Assembly: GCF_014764305.1 (NCBI RefSeq)
Contig: NZ_CP061703.1
Coordinates: forward strand, 2,262,800-2,326,799
Length of the DNA stretch: 64,000 bases
Direction of reading: 5' to 3'
Source of the DNA: Mesoflavibacter profundi
GTDB lineage: Bacteria > Bacteroidota > Bacteroidia > Flavobacteriales > Flavobacteriaceae
Part shown: piece after piece, positions 23,993 through 32,190 of the stretch
How the letters are laid out: each line of letters opens with the position of its first letter
Position numbering within the stretch: position 1 is the first letter of the stretch
The notes under the pieces: model-generated
What the model saw: the letters and a program-made list of their open reading frames with translations, nothing else
Databases searched by the model: none
Told to the model about the DNA's origin: nothing
Made by a program: the position numbers and the translations under genes

Positions 23993-26402
23993 TTTTATAA
24001 TTACTGCAATTTTATTAAGTGTTGTGTCTTACGCGCAACAAACAATAACAGGTAACGTTGTTGCAAAATCTACACAATCTCCAATACAAGATGTGTTAAT
24101 TTATGATAAACAATCAGGATTATTAACACAAACCAATGCTAACGGAAGTTTTACGTTTACGACAGAAAAAGAAACACTAACATTAGCATTTTTTACTTAT
24201 GAATTTGAAATTGAAGAACGTACAATAAACACAAACACAACAACTAATTTAAATATTGAATTAGAAGACTTAACGCAGCAATTATCTGAAGTGCAGTTAA
24301 CCGCAAGAAAAGCAGAAGTGTTTCAACTACAACGTTTAAAAGATGTTGAAGAAACTGCGATTTATGCAGGTAAAAAAACCGAAGTCGTGCTTGTCGATCA
24401 ATCTTTAGCAAACCTCGCCACCAATAATAGTAGGCAAATTTACAGTCAAGTTGCAGGATTAAATATTTTTGAAAACGACGATGCAGGTTTACAATTAAAT
24501 ATTGGCGGACGAGGATTAGATCCTAACAGAACGTCAAATTTTAATACCAGACAAAATGGTTACGATATTAGCGCCGATGTTTTAGGATATCCAGAAAGTT
24601 ATTATACGCCAGCAGCCGAAGGTTTAGAGCAAATACAAGTTATTAGAGGCGCAGCATCTTTACAATATGGGACTCAATTTGGTGGTTTGATTAATTTTAA
24701 AACTAAAGCGCCAAATGCCAATAAACCATTAGAACTTATTACGCGTAATACCGTTGGTAGTTTTGGTTTGTATACCAACTTTACAAGTGTTAGCGGTACA
24801 AAAAACAAATTTAGCTACTACAGTTACTTTAATTACAAAAAAGGTGACGGATTTAGACCAAATAGCGAGTTTGAGTCTAAAAATATTTTTGGTCATATTG
24901 GTTATCAACTGTCTGATAAAACAAAATTAGAAGGCGAAGTAACCTACATGCGTTACCTAGCGCAGCAAGCTGGCGGATTAACAGATAGAATGTTTAACGA
25001 AGATCCATTTCAAAGTAACAGAAAACGAAACTGGTTTCAAGTAGATTGGTTTTTATATAACTTAAAATTAGCGCATCAGTTTTCAGAAAAAACTAACTTT
25101 ACTTTTAACTTTTTTGGATTAAAAGCACAACGTAATGCATTAGGTTTTAGGACCAATCGTGTTAATCAAGAAGACGCTAATCAAGAACGAGATTTAATAA
25201 AAGGCGATTTTAGTAATTTTGGTTTTGAAAGTAGATTGCTAACCAAATACAAGCTATTTAATAAAGATGCTACTTTTTTAATAGGAACAAAGTTTTACAA
25301 AGCAAACAATACCGAACAGCAAGGTCCAGGAACAGCAGAAGGAAATCCGAATTTTAACTTTGCAACACAGCAATATCCAAATTATCCAAACCAATCAAAA
25401 TACGAGTTGCCTAACCTTAATGTGGCTGTTTTTGGAGAACATATTTTATATCTATCCGATAAATTTTCATTAACACCAGGTTTTAGATTTGAATACATCA
25501 AAACCGAAAGCGAAGGTTTTTATCAAAACATAAACACAGATTTTGCTGGTAATGTTATTTTTAGTGAAACGGTAGATACGTTTCAAAATTTCGAGCGTTC
25601 GTTTGCATTACTTGGTTTAGGTTTAAGTTATAAACCTACTACCAATTTTGAAACCTATGCTAATATTTCTCAAAACTATAGATCGATCACCTTTTCAGAT
25701 ATAAATATTTCTAATCCAGCATTTCAAATCAATCCAGATATTACAGATGAAGAAGGTTTTACTGCCGATTTAGGTATTAGAGGAAATTTAAAAAACTACG
25801 TGTCTTATGATGCTAATATTTTTGGATTATTCTATAACAGAAGAATTGGATTTATTACCAAAGATAGAGGCGATGGACGCATTGTAAGTGAAAGAGGAAA
25901 TATTGGAGATGCAGTAATTTATGGATTAGAGTCTTTAGTAGATTTCAATTTAAAAAAGGTGCTAAACCTAAATGACGATTTTAAGTTAAATACATTTTTA
26001 AATACTTCTGTAATTACATCAGAATATGTGTCTAGTAAAGCTAATGCTGTAGAAGGAAATAAAGTAGAATTTGTGCCAGAATTTAATCTAAAAACAGGTA
26101 TTAAATTTGGATATAAAAACGCGTTGTTAAATGTGCAATATTCGTATTTGTCAGATCAGTTTTCAGATGCAACAAATTCGAGTTCTCAAGATGATCTAAG
26201 CGGAGTGATTGGGCTAATTCCAGCTTACGATGTGTTAGATGTGTCTTTAAGTTATACTTACAAAAGGTTTAAATTAGAAACTGGCGTTAATAATGCGTTA
26301 GACAATTATTACTTTACAAGACGTGCTACAGGATATCCTGGACCAGGAATTATACCATCTGCACCACGTAATTATTATGCAACATTACAAATGAAATTCT
26401 AA
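23973..26402 (+). CDS. TonB-dependent outer-membrane receptor (FecA-like)
   Basis: The 809-residue protein has a signal peptide ending at SYAQ, a carboxypeptidase-regulatory-like (CarboxypepD_reg) domain (about 20-105), a TonB plug (about 120-245, with QVAGLNIFENDDAGLQLNIGGRGLDPNRTSNFNTRQNG and QVIRGAASLQYG), and a 22-strand-type barrel ending in YYATLQMKF. The arginine-rich plug loop and the DYYFTRRATGYPGPGIIPSAPRNY C terminus resemble ferric-dicitrate/siderophore receptors. It imports a metal chelate into the periplasm with TonB-ExbB-ExbD. It starts inside the carboxylase-like gene (20-bp overlap), so the two proteins are translated from one message. The ligand is unknown. Confidence 0.92.
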   Translation: MTLKDYNFIITAILLSVVSYAQQTITGNVVAKSTQSPIQDVLIYDKQSGLLTQTNANGSFTFTTEKETLTLAFFTYEFEIEERTINTNTTTNLNIELEDLTQQLSEVQLTARKAEVFQLQRLKDVEETAIYAGKKTEVVLVDQSLANLATNNSRQIYSQVAGLNIFENDDAGLQLNIGGRGLDPNRTSNFNTRQNGYDISADVLGYPESYYTPAAEGLEQIQVIRGAASLQYGTQFGGLINFKTKAPNANKPLELITRNTVGSFGLYTNFTSVSGTKNKFSYYSYFNYKKGDGFRPNSEFESKNIFGHIGYQLSDKTKLEGEVTYMRYLAQQAGGLTDRMFNEDPFQSNRKRNWFQVDWFLYNLKLAHQFSEKTNFTFNFFGLKAQRNALGFRTNRVNQEDANQERDLIKGDFSNFGFESRLLTKYKLFNKDATFLIGTKFYKANNTEQQGPGTAEGNPNFNFATQQYPNYPNQSKYELPNLNVAVFGEHILYLSDKFSLTPGFRFEYIKTESEGFYQNINTDFAGNVIFSETVDTFQNFERSFALLGLGLSYKPTTNFETYANISQNYRSITFSDINISNPAFQINPDITDEEGFTADLGIRGNLKNYVSYDANIFGLFYNRRIGFITKDRGDGRIVSERGNIGDAVIYGLESLVDFNLKKVLNLNDDFKLNTFLNTSVITSEYVSSKANAVEGNKVEFVPEFNLKTGIKFGYKNALLNVQYSYLSDQFSDATNSSSQDDLSGVIGLIPAYDVLDVSLSYTYKRFKLETGVNNALDNYYFTRRATGYPGPGIIPSAPRNYYATLQMKF

Positions 26403-26405
26403 TTA

Positions 26406-26428
26406 CTATTTTAAAACAGTCTAAATAC
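26406..26428. promoter_or_regulatory. Putative metalloregulator operator, copy 3 (degenerate)
   Basis: CTATTTTAA-AACAG-TCTAAATAC, 15 of 18 arm positions identical to copies 1 and 2. It lies 3 bp after the receptor stop codon and 80 bp before the small cysteine-rich gene. Confidence 0.5.
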
Positions 26429-26445
26429 AAACTGTTGCAAAACAG

Positions 26446-26468
26446 TTGTTTAAATTCATTCTAAAAAG
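26446..26468. promoter_or_regulatory. Putative metalloregulator operator, copy 4 (degenerate)
   Basis: TTGTTTAAA-TTCAT-TCTAAAAAG, 15 of 18 arm positions identical to copies 1 and 2 with the same 5-bp spacer. Copies 3 and 4 start 40 bp apart. A weak -7 box (TAATTTTA, 26478-26485) follows it. Confidence 0.5.
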
Positions 26469-26507
26469 ATATTATCATAATTTTAATTGAATTTAAAAAT
26501 AAAAGTT

Positions 26508-26756
26508 ATGTCAATTAGAATAGGAAACAGTTGTGTAAACTGTCAAAAAATATCAGAAGGTCACTACTGTAGTGCTCACCAAGTTCAAGTTAACGATCAT
26601 TATACTTGCGATAGTTTTGAAATGCAAGTGGCTTTAAAAAACGATCCAAATTGCGAAACATGCTCTAGATTTAATGAAAAATCTTGTGCTAATCCACAAA
26701 AAGCAGCACCAGGAATGTTATGTTCTCATTGGGCACCATTACATGCTGAAGCATAA
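26508..26756 (+). CDS. Small eight-cysteine protein (duplicated CxxC module)
   Basis: The 82-residue protein has no signal peptide and no family I recognise. It carries two copies of a four-cysteine module: C-x2-C-x8-C-x12-C-D-S-F in the first half and C-x2-C-x7-C-x11-C-S-H-W in the second. That spacing suits two zinc- or iron-binding knuckles. The frame is open from a TTG at 26487, but the ATG at 26508 gives MSIRIGNSCVNC and is preferred. Two dyads like those before the DUF4856 gene lie upstream, so it probably shares metal control with that locus. It ends at a strong terminator. Confidence 0.75.
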   Translation: MSIRIGNSCVNCQKISEGHYCSAHQVQVNDHYTCDSFEMQVALKNDPNCETCSRFNEKSCANPQKAAPGMLCSHWAPLHAEA

Positions 26757-26777
26757 AAACGACAGATTATAAATAAC

Positions 26778-26809
26778 AAAAAAGCTTACTAAACCAGTAA
26801 GCTTTTTTT
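26778..26809 (+). terminator. Intrinsic terminator after the eight-cysteine gene
   Basis: AAAAAAGCTTACT, loop AAACC, AGTAAGCTTTTTTT: a 13-bp stem ending in a T-run. It closes the metal-uptake locus. Confidence 0.85.
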
Positions 26810-26904
26810 ATTCATAGAGTAAGTTTAATGTAAAATTAAGGTTAATTAGGCTAGTTATTTGTGATAAATAGCTTTTGTTAATTATAATATGATTATCTTT
26901 ACGC

Positions 26905-26922
26905 GCAATTAATTCTAATTGC
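26905..26922. promoter_or_regulatory. Dyad directly before the guaB start codon
   Basis: GCAATTA-ATTC-TAATTGC, perfect 7-bp arms, ending 3 bp before the ATG. A weak -7 box, TATCTTTA, lies at 26894-26901, so the dyad would sit at the transcript start. It could be an operator or a small leader hairpin over the ribosome-binding region. Confidence 0.4.
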
Positions 26923-26925
26923 AAC

Positions 26926-28395
26926 ATGACAGCACACAATAATAAAATAGTAGGCGAAGGATTAACTTACGATGATGTCCTACTAGTTCCAGCGTTTTCT
27001 GAAGTACTTCCACGCGAAGTCAATATTCAATCAAAATTCACAAGAAATATAACTATTAATGTGCCTATAGTTTCTGCAGCTATGGATACAGTTACCGAAA
27101 GTCGTATGGCGATAGCTATGGCTAGAGAAGGTGGTATTGGTGTGTTGCATAAAAACATGACCATAGAGGAGCAAGCGACTAAAGTACGTAAAGTAAAACG
27201 TGCAGAAAGCGGTATGATTATAGATCCAGTAACCTTGCCAACTACAGCAATTGTTGCAGATGCTAAACAAGCTATGAAAGAGCATAGTATTGGAGGTATT
27301 CCTATTGTTGATGCCACAGGAAAATTAAAAGGTATTGTAACTAATAGAGATTTACGTTTTGAGCATCAAAATTCTAGACCAATTGTAGAAGTAATGACTA
27401 GCGAAAATCTAGTAACAGCACCAATTGGTACGTCTTTAAAAGATGCAGAGAAAATACTTCAGCAAAATAAAATTGAAAAACTTTTAATTGTAGAAGGTGA
27501 TAAACTTGAAGGATTAATTACGTTTAGAGATATTACCAAAGTTACTCAAAAGCCTATTGCTAATAAAGATAACTACGGAAGATTACGTGTTGCTGCAGCA
27601 ATTGGAGTAACAGGTGATGCTGTAGATAGAGCAGAAGCTTTAGTAAATGCAGGAGTTGATGCAATTGTTATAGATACAGCACATGGACACACAAAAGGTG
27701 TTGTAAATGTTTTAAAAGAAATAAAGAAAAAATTCCCACAATTAGAAGCAATTGTTGGTAATATAGCGACAGCAGAAGCTGCAAAATATTTAGTAGAAGC
27801 TGGCGCAGACGCGGTAAAAGTAGGAATTGGACCAGGATCTATCTGTACAACACGTGTTGTTGCAGGTGTTGGTTTCCCACAGTTTAGTGCTGTTTTAGAA
27901 GTTGCAGCAGCAATAAAAGGAACAGGTGTTCCTGTGATAGCAGATGGCGGAATAAGATATACAGGAGATATACCTAAAGCAATTGCTGCAGGTGCAGATA
28001 CAGTAATGTTAGGCTCATTATTAGCAGGTACAAAAGAAAGTCCAGGAGAAACTATTATTTACGAAGGTCGTAAGTTTAAGTCTTATCGTGGAATGGGATC
28101 TGTAGAAGCGATGAAGCAAGGTAGTAAAGATCGCTATTTTCAAGATGTAGAAGACGATATTAAAAAATTAGTTCCAGAAGGAATTGTTGGTCGTGTACCT
28201 TATAAAGGAGAGTTGTTTGAAAGTATACATCAGTTTGTTGGTGGATTACGTGCAGGAATGGGATATTGTGGTGCAAAAGACATTGCAACTTTAAAAGAAA
28301 CTGGACGATTTGTAAAAATTACATCTTCAGGAATTAATGAAAGTCATCCGCATGACGTTACTATTACAAAAGAAGCTCCAAATTATTCTAGATAA
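26926..28395 (+). CDS. guaB: Inosine-5'-monophosphate dehydrogenase
   Basis: The 489-residue enzyme has a TIM barrel interrupted by two CBS domains (about residues 95-210). Visible motifs are [21 protein letters not shown] near the N terminus, [11 protein letters not shown] near 250, the catalytic loop [17 protein letters not shown] (Cys near 307), [32 protein letters not shown] near 340 and [14 protein letters not shown]. It oxidises IMP to XMP, the rate-limiting step to GMP. It is monocistronic, with a terminator 19 bp downstream. Confidence 0.97.
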   Translation: MTAHNNKIVGEGLTYDDVLLVPAFSEVLPREVNIQSKFTRNITINVPIVSAAMDTVTESRMAIAMAREGGIGVLHKNMTIEEQATKVRKVKRAESGMIIDPVTLPTTAIVADAKQAMKEHSIGGIPIVDATGKLKGIVTNRDLRFEHQNSRPIVEVMTSENLVTAPIGTSLKDAEKILQQNKIEKLLIVEGDKLEGLITFRDITKVTQKPIANKDNYGRLRVAAAIGVTGDAVDRAEALVNAGVDAIVIDTAHGHTKGVVNVLKEIKKKFPQLEAIVGNIATAEAAKYLVEAGADAVKVGIGPGSICTTRVVAGVGFPQFSAVLEVAAAIKGTGVPVIADGGIRYTGDIPKAIAAGADTVMLGSLLAGTKESPGETIIYEGRKFKSYRGMGSVEAMKQGSKDRYFQDVEDDIKKLVPEGIVGRVPYKGELFESIHQFVGGLRAGMGYCGAKDIATLKETGRFVKITSSGINESHPHDVTITKEAPNYSR

Positions 28396-28413
28396 TTTTA
28401 ATTAATAAGTAGT

Positions 28414-28444
28414 AAAAAGCACAACATAATAGTTGTGCTTTTTT
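28414..28444 (+). terminator. Intrinsic terminator after guaB
   Basis: AAAAAGCACAAC, loop ATAATA, GTTGTGCTTTTTT. Confidence 0.85.
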
Positions 28445-28534
28445 ATTTGTGTTTGGTTAGAAATTGTTTTCTTAACAGACTTAAACTGTATATTTTAATT
28501 AACTGGATTGTATTGTGATTCAATGAAAGAGGTA

Positions 28535-28771
28535 TTACGGATTATAAACTTGTCCACGATGTGGTTTTAAAGCATCACGTATTGGTTTCATTTCACTTTC
28601 ATTAACCACCATAAAAGCAATGCAATGTAAATCAGACAATTTTTCTACGCCAGTAATATTAAGTTGTGTATTTTTAATCGCGATAAATTCTTTTAAATGT
28701 ATCACATGATGCTCGGCAATTTTTAAAGCATCTGGTCCTCTAAAATCCCAAATTAGTTTTAATTGTCTCAT
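28535..28771 (-). CDS. Small conserved-looking protein of unknown function
   Basis: The 78-residue product (starts MRQLKLIWDFRGPDALKIAEHHVIHLKEF) has no signal peptide or recognised domain. It has a compact mixed alpha/beta appearance, with two histidines in AEHHVIHL and a C-terminal PHRGQVYNP. Its start codon shares one base with the stop of the SRPBCC gene, so both are translated from one message. It may be a partner of that protein. Confidence 0.7.
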   Translation of the reverse strand: MRQLKLIWDFRGPDALKIAEHHVIHLKEFIAIKNTQLNITGVEKLSDLHCIAFMVVNESEMKPIRDALKPHRGQVYNP

Positions 28772-29226
28772 TAGTCTTCTTTTACAGAAATGCCTTGTTC
28801 TGCGTAATTTTTAAAATCTGCTAGATATTTTTTTGTTTGTTTTTTAAAAGCTCTTGGTATAAGCAATAACATTAATCTTGTAGATAAACTAGTTGGAATA
28901 AATTCGTTATTACAAGTCCAAATAGTTGTATTACTATCGGTTGCTTCAAAATAATTTTCTTGAATATTATGTATGCCTTTAGTATCAAAGTTAAAATGTA
29001 AGGCTTTGTTTTTTTCTTTAAAAGTTAAGGTTTCGGTAAGCGTTAAGTATTGTCTATCAAATAAGTAGTTTAATTGTAAAATAGCTCCAACTTGTCTTGG
29101 TGTACCAGAGATATGCTCTACACTATGTAAACCAGATTGCCAGTGTTTTAAATGGTCTATATTTTCTATTAAAGCAAAACAAGTATCAATAGGTTTATCT
29201 ATTTGGATTTGGGTAGTATATTTCAT
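28771..29226 (-). CDS. SRPBCC-superfamily (polyketide cyclase/START-like) protein
   Basis: The 151-residue protein fits the helix-grip fold: an N-terminal strand with KYTTQIQIDKPIDTCFALIENIDHLKHWQSGL, a run of beta strands (QVGAILQLNYLF, YLTLTETLTF, ALHFNFDTKG) and a long C-terminal helix. Such proteins bind hydrophobic ligands in a central cavity; the ligand here is unknown. It is the first gene of a two-gene operon with its own promoter. Confidence 0.8.
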   Translation of the reverse strand: MKYTTQIQIDKPIDTCFALIENIDHLKHWQSGLHSVEHISGTPRQVGAILQLNYLFDRQYLTLTETLTFKEKNKALHFNFDTKGIHNIQENYFEATDSNTTIWTCNNEFIPTSLSTRLMLLLIPRAFKKQTKKYLADFKNYAEQGISVKED

Positions 29227-29245
29227 TACTAATTGGTTGGTACAA

Positions 29246-29276
29246 CAAATATAAAATTTAGAAATTAGGATTTCAA
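29246..29276 (-). promoter_or_regulatory. Promoter of the SRPBCC operon
   Basis: Reading the minus strand: TTG at 29276-29274, 20 bp, TATATTTG at 29253-29246, then the ATG 20 bp downstream. It fits the flavobacterial consensus. Confidence 0.7.
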
Positions 29277-29328
29277 TTCAATTTTAAAATAAGATAATAA
29301 TTCTATCCTACTATCGTTTGTAATTTAC

Positions 29329-29358
29329 TTGTCTAATAATGTAATATTACTATTTTTG
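29329..29358 (+). promoter_or_regulatory. Promoter of the periplasmic PPIase operon
   Basis: TTG at 29329-29331, 19 bp, TATTTTTG at 29351-29358, 29 bp before the ATG at 29388. It probably drives the three PPIase genes and those downstream. Confidence 0.72.
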
Positions 29359-29387
29359 CATGTACCTCAAAATAAGTCCTTGATAAT

Positions 29388-31331
29388 ATGAAGCTAAGTA
29401 ATATAGCACTTTTTACGGTTCTATTTTTTTCAACTTTTTTGGTTGTAAAAGCACAAGAAAAACAAATTTTGTTTAGTGTAGAAGATACGCCAGTTTACGC
29501 ATCTGAATTTAAAAGAGTTTATAAAAAAAATCTAGAATTAGTTAAAGACGAAAACCAAAAAGACGTCGATAACTATTTAGACTTATTTATCAAATATAAA
29601 CTTAAAATTGCTGAAGCAAAACAGTTAGGATTAGACAAAAAACCTGCATATTTAAGAGAATTTGAAGGCTATAAAAAACAACTTTCTACCAATTTTTTAA
29701 GCAATAATCAAGTTACTGAAGCTTTGGTTAAAGAAGCGTACGAGCGATTAAAATATGAGGTAAATGCAAGACATATTTTAGTTAGAATAGACGAAAACGC
29801 TCCAGAAAGTCAAGTAAAATTAGCCGAAGATGAAATTAATAAATTACGTGATAGAGTAATTACAGAAGGTTACGATGCTGTAAAATCTATACACAATGGT
29901 CGTACTTTATTTGCAGAAGAATTAGGCTTTTTTACCGCTTTTAAAATGGTTTACAATTTTGAAACTGCAGCTTATCAAACAGCTATTGGCGAATGGTCGC
30001 AACCATTTAGAACACGTTTTGGATTTCATATAGTTAATGTTTTAGATAAAAGAGAAAACAGAGGTACAGTAACCGTTGCGCACATAATGCTAACCAATAA
30101 TAACGAAGACAAAGCGCAGGATGCAGAACAACAAATTACAGAGATTTACAAGCGTATAAAACAAGGTGAAAGTTTTGAAGCTTTAGCCAAACAATTTTCT
30201 CAAGATAAAAGTTCTAGTAGTAACGGAGGTAAATTAAATCCTTTTTCTTCAGGACAATTAAGCAGTCCAATATTTGAAGAACAAGCATTTTCTTTAGAAA
30301 CTATTGGGCAAATATCAGAACCATTTAAAAGTAAGTATGGATTTCATATCGTTAAATTATTAGATAGAAAAACAATAGATACTTATCAAAATATGGAAGC
30401 CGAAATTAAGGCTCAAGTAAAAAAAGATTCTAGATCAAGTGTAATTAGTGAATCTAGATATAACAACCTGTTAAGTAAATATAATGTTACAGTAAATAAT
30501 AACGATTTAGATTATTTTACTTCAATCTTAAACAATCAATATTATAAACGTATTTGGCAAGCACCAAAAACTTTAGATAGTACAAAAGTGTTATTTACTT
30601 TAGGCGATACTTCTTATAAATATTCAGATTTTGCAAAGTATTTAGAAAATTCTCAAAGAAAAAGACAAGCGCAATTACCATTTAATCAATTAGTTTCGGT
30701 TCACTATAGATCTTTTCTTGAAGCTAAACTTATAAAATATCAAGAAGAAAATTTAGAGTTTGAAAATGAAGAATACGCTAATATTTTAAATGAATATCGC
30801 GACGGACTTTTACTTTTTGATTTAATGGAAACCAAAATCTGGAATGCTGCAAGAGAAGACAGTTTAGGATTAAAAAACTATTATAAAACCAATAAACAAA
30901 ACTACTTTTTTGATAAGAAATTAGACGTGGTAATAGCATCTTCAGCTAATAAAAAAGATATAAAAACAGTAGCAAAGTTATTAGAGCAAAATAAAGACAT
31001 TGCGCAAATTAAAAATCAACTTAATACAGAAGATGAAGTAAATGTTAGTTTTATCGTAGATAAAGTAACTTTAGATCATCAAGCGTTACCAAATAATTTT
31101 AAAGCACAACAAGGTGTTTCAAAACCATTTAAACATAATAATGCATATAGTGTAGTAAAAGTAAATAGTATTATTCCAAAACAGCAAAAAACGTTTGAAG
31201 AAGCTAAAGGAAAAGTTATTAGTGATTTTCAAGAGTTAAAAGAAAAACAATGGTTAGAAAACTTGTCTAAAACATACAAGGTGACGATAAACCAAGATGT
31301 ATTAAAACAAGTAAAAAAGGATTTAAATTAG
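29388..31331 (+). CDS. Periplasmic peptidyl-prolyl isomerase with two parvulin domains
   Basis: The 647-residue protein has a signal peptide (ending VVKAQ), an N-terminal SurA/PpiD-like chaperone helix region (about 25-125), two rotamase (PpiC/parvulin) domains at about 125-225 (NARHILVRIDENAP, LGFFTAF, FGFHIVNVLDKRE) and 230-330 (TVAHIMLTNNNED, GGKLNPFSSGQL, YGFHIVKLLDRK), and a long C-terminal region of unknown fold. It should assist folding of outer-membrane and secreted proteins. It heads a run of three related genes (8-bp gap, then 38-bp overlap). Confidence 0.9.
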   Translation: MKLSNIALFTVLFFSTFLVVKAQEKQILFSVEDTPVYASEFKRVYKKNLELVKDENQKDVDNYLDLFIKYKLKIAEAKQLGLDKKPAYLREFEGYKKQLSTNFLSNNQVTEALVKEAYERLKYEVNARHILVRIDENAPESQVKLAEDEINKLRDRVITEGYDAVKSIHNGRTLFAEELGFFTAFKMVYNFETAAYQTAIGEWSQPFRTRFGFHIVNVLDKRENRGTVTVAHIMLTNNNEDKAQDAEQQITEIYKRIKQGESFEALAKQFSQDKSSSSNGGKLNPFSSGQLSSPIFEEQAFSLETIGQISEPFKSKYGFHIVKLLDRKTIDTYQNMEAEIKAQVKKDSRSSVISESRYNNLLSKYNVTVNNNDLDYFTSILNNQYYKRIWQAPKTLDSTKVLFTLGDTSYKYSDFAKYLENSQRKRQAQLPFNQLVSVHYRSFLEAKLIKYQEENLEFENEEYANILNEYRDGLLLFDLMETKIWNAAREDSLGLKNYYKTNKQNYFFDKKLDVVIASSANKKDIKTVAKLLEQNKDIAQIKNQLNTEDEVNVSFIVDKVTLDHQALPNNFKAQQGVSKPFKHNNAYSVVKVNSIIPKQQKTFEEAKGKVISDFQELKEKQWLENLSKTYKVTINQDVLKQVKKDLN

Positions 31332-31338
31332 TTACTGG

Positions 31339-32190
31339 TTGAAAAACTTATTATACATATTAATTACAGCTAGCTTATTACAATCTTGCGATTATTTTAA
31401 AACAGCGCAAACCGAAAATGCTATTGCAAGAGTAAACGATGTCTATCTTTATCAAGCAGATTTAAAAAAAGCATTACCAGAAAACCTATCTACAGAAGAC
31501 AGTACAATTTTTGCAAATAATTTTATAAACCAATGGGCAACACAGCAATTGTTAGTTCAAGGTGCAGAAGTAAATTTAAGTGATAAAAAATTAGAAAAAT
31601 TTGATAGGTTAGTAACACAATATAAAAACGATCTTTATAGTAAAGCGTATTTAGAAGCTTTAGTCACAAAAAACTTAGATACAGCAGTATCTGTAGAGTC
31701 TGCATCTACCTATTACGATAGTAACAAAGAAGCTTTTAAGTTAAATGAAGATTTAATTAAATTTAGATACATAAACATAGAGCCAAATCGATTAGATTTA
31801 GAAAGTATTAAACAAAAATTTAAAAGGTTTAATACTCAAGATAAAAAAGAATTAGATTCGATAGCCATTCAATTTAAGTCATATTCTTTAAACGATTCTG
31901 TTTGGATACGATTAGATCAAGCAATCACAAAAATTCCTGCAGTAACTTTAGAAAATAAAGACGAATTGTTAAAAAAATCTAATTTTATACAACTCAAAGA
32001 TTCATTAGGATTATATTTGATGCAAATTAATGATGTATTATTACGCAATAGTACAGCACCATTAGAATACGTCAAGCCAACTATTAACCAGATTGTTATC
32101 AACAAACGCAAACTGGAATTAATAAAGCAATTAGAAAAGGATATTAAGAAAGATGCCATTAACAACAAACAATTTGAAATTTACAATTAA
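31339..32190 (+). CDS. PpiC/SurA-like periplasmic lipoprotein (no clear catalytic domain)
   Basis: The 283-residue product starts with a TTG codon 7 bp after the previous stop. The start is supported by a lipoprotein signal (MKNLLYILITASLLQSCDY, lipobox LLQSC). The region about 25-120 resembles the SurA N-terminal helices (ARVNDVYLYQADLKKALPEN), but I do not see the GFHIV/GYHII parvulin core, so it is likely a chaperone without isomerase activity. It overlaps the next gene by 38 bp. In many Bacteroidetes this position holds a gene annotated only as hypothetical. Confidence 0.8.
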   Translation: MKNLLYILITASLLQSCDYFKTAQTENAIARVNDVYLYQADLKKALPENLSTEDSTIFANNFINQWATQQLLVQGAEVNLSDKKLEKFDRLVTQYKNDLYSKAYLEALVTKNLDTAVSVESASTYYDSNKEAFKLNEDLIKFRYINIEPNRLDLESIKQKFKRFNTQDKKELDSIAIQFKSYSLNDSVWIRLDQAITKIPAVTLENKDELLKKSNFIQLKDSLGLYLMQINDVLLRNSTAPLEYVKPTINQIVINKRKLELIKQLEKDIKKDAINNKQFEIYN

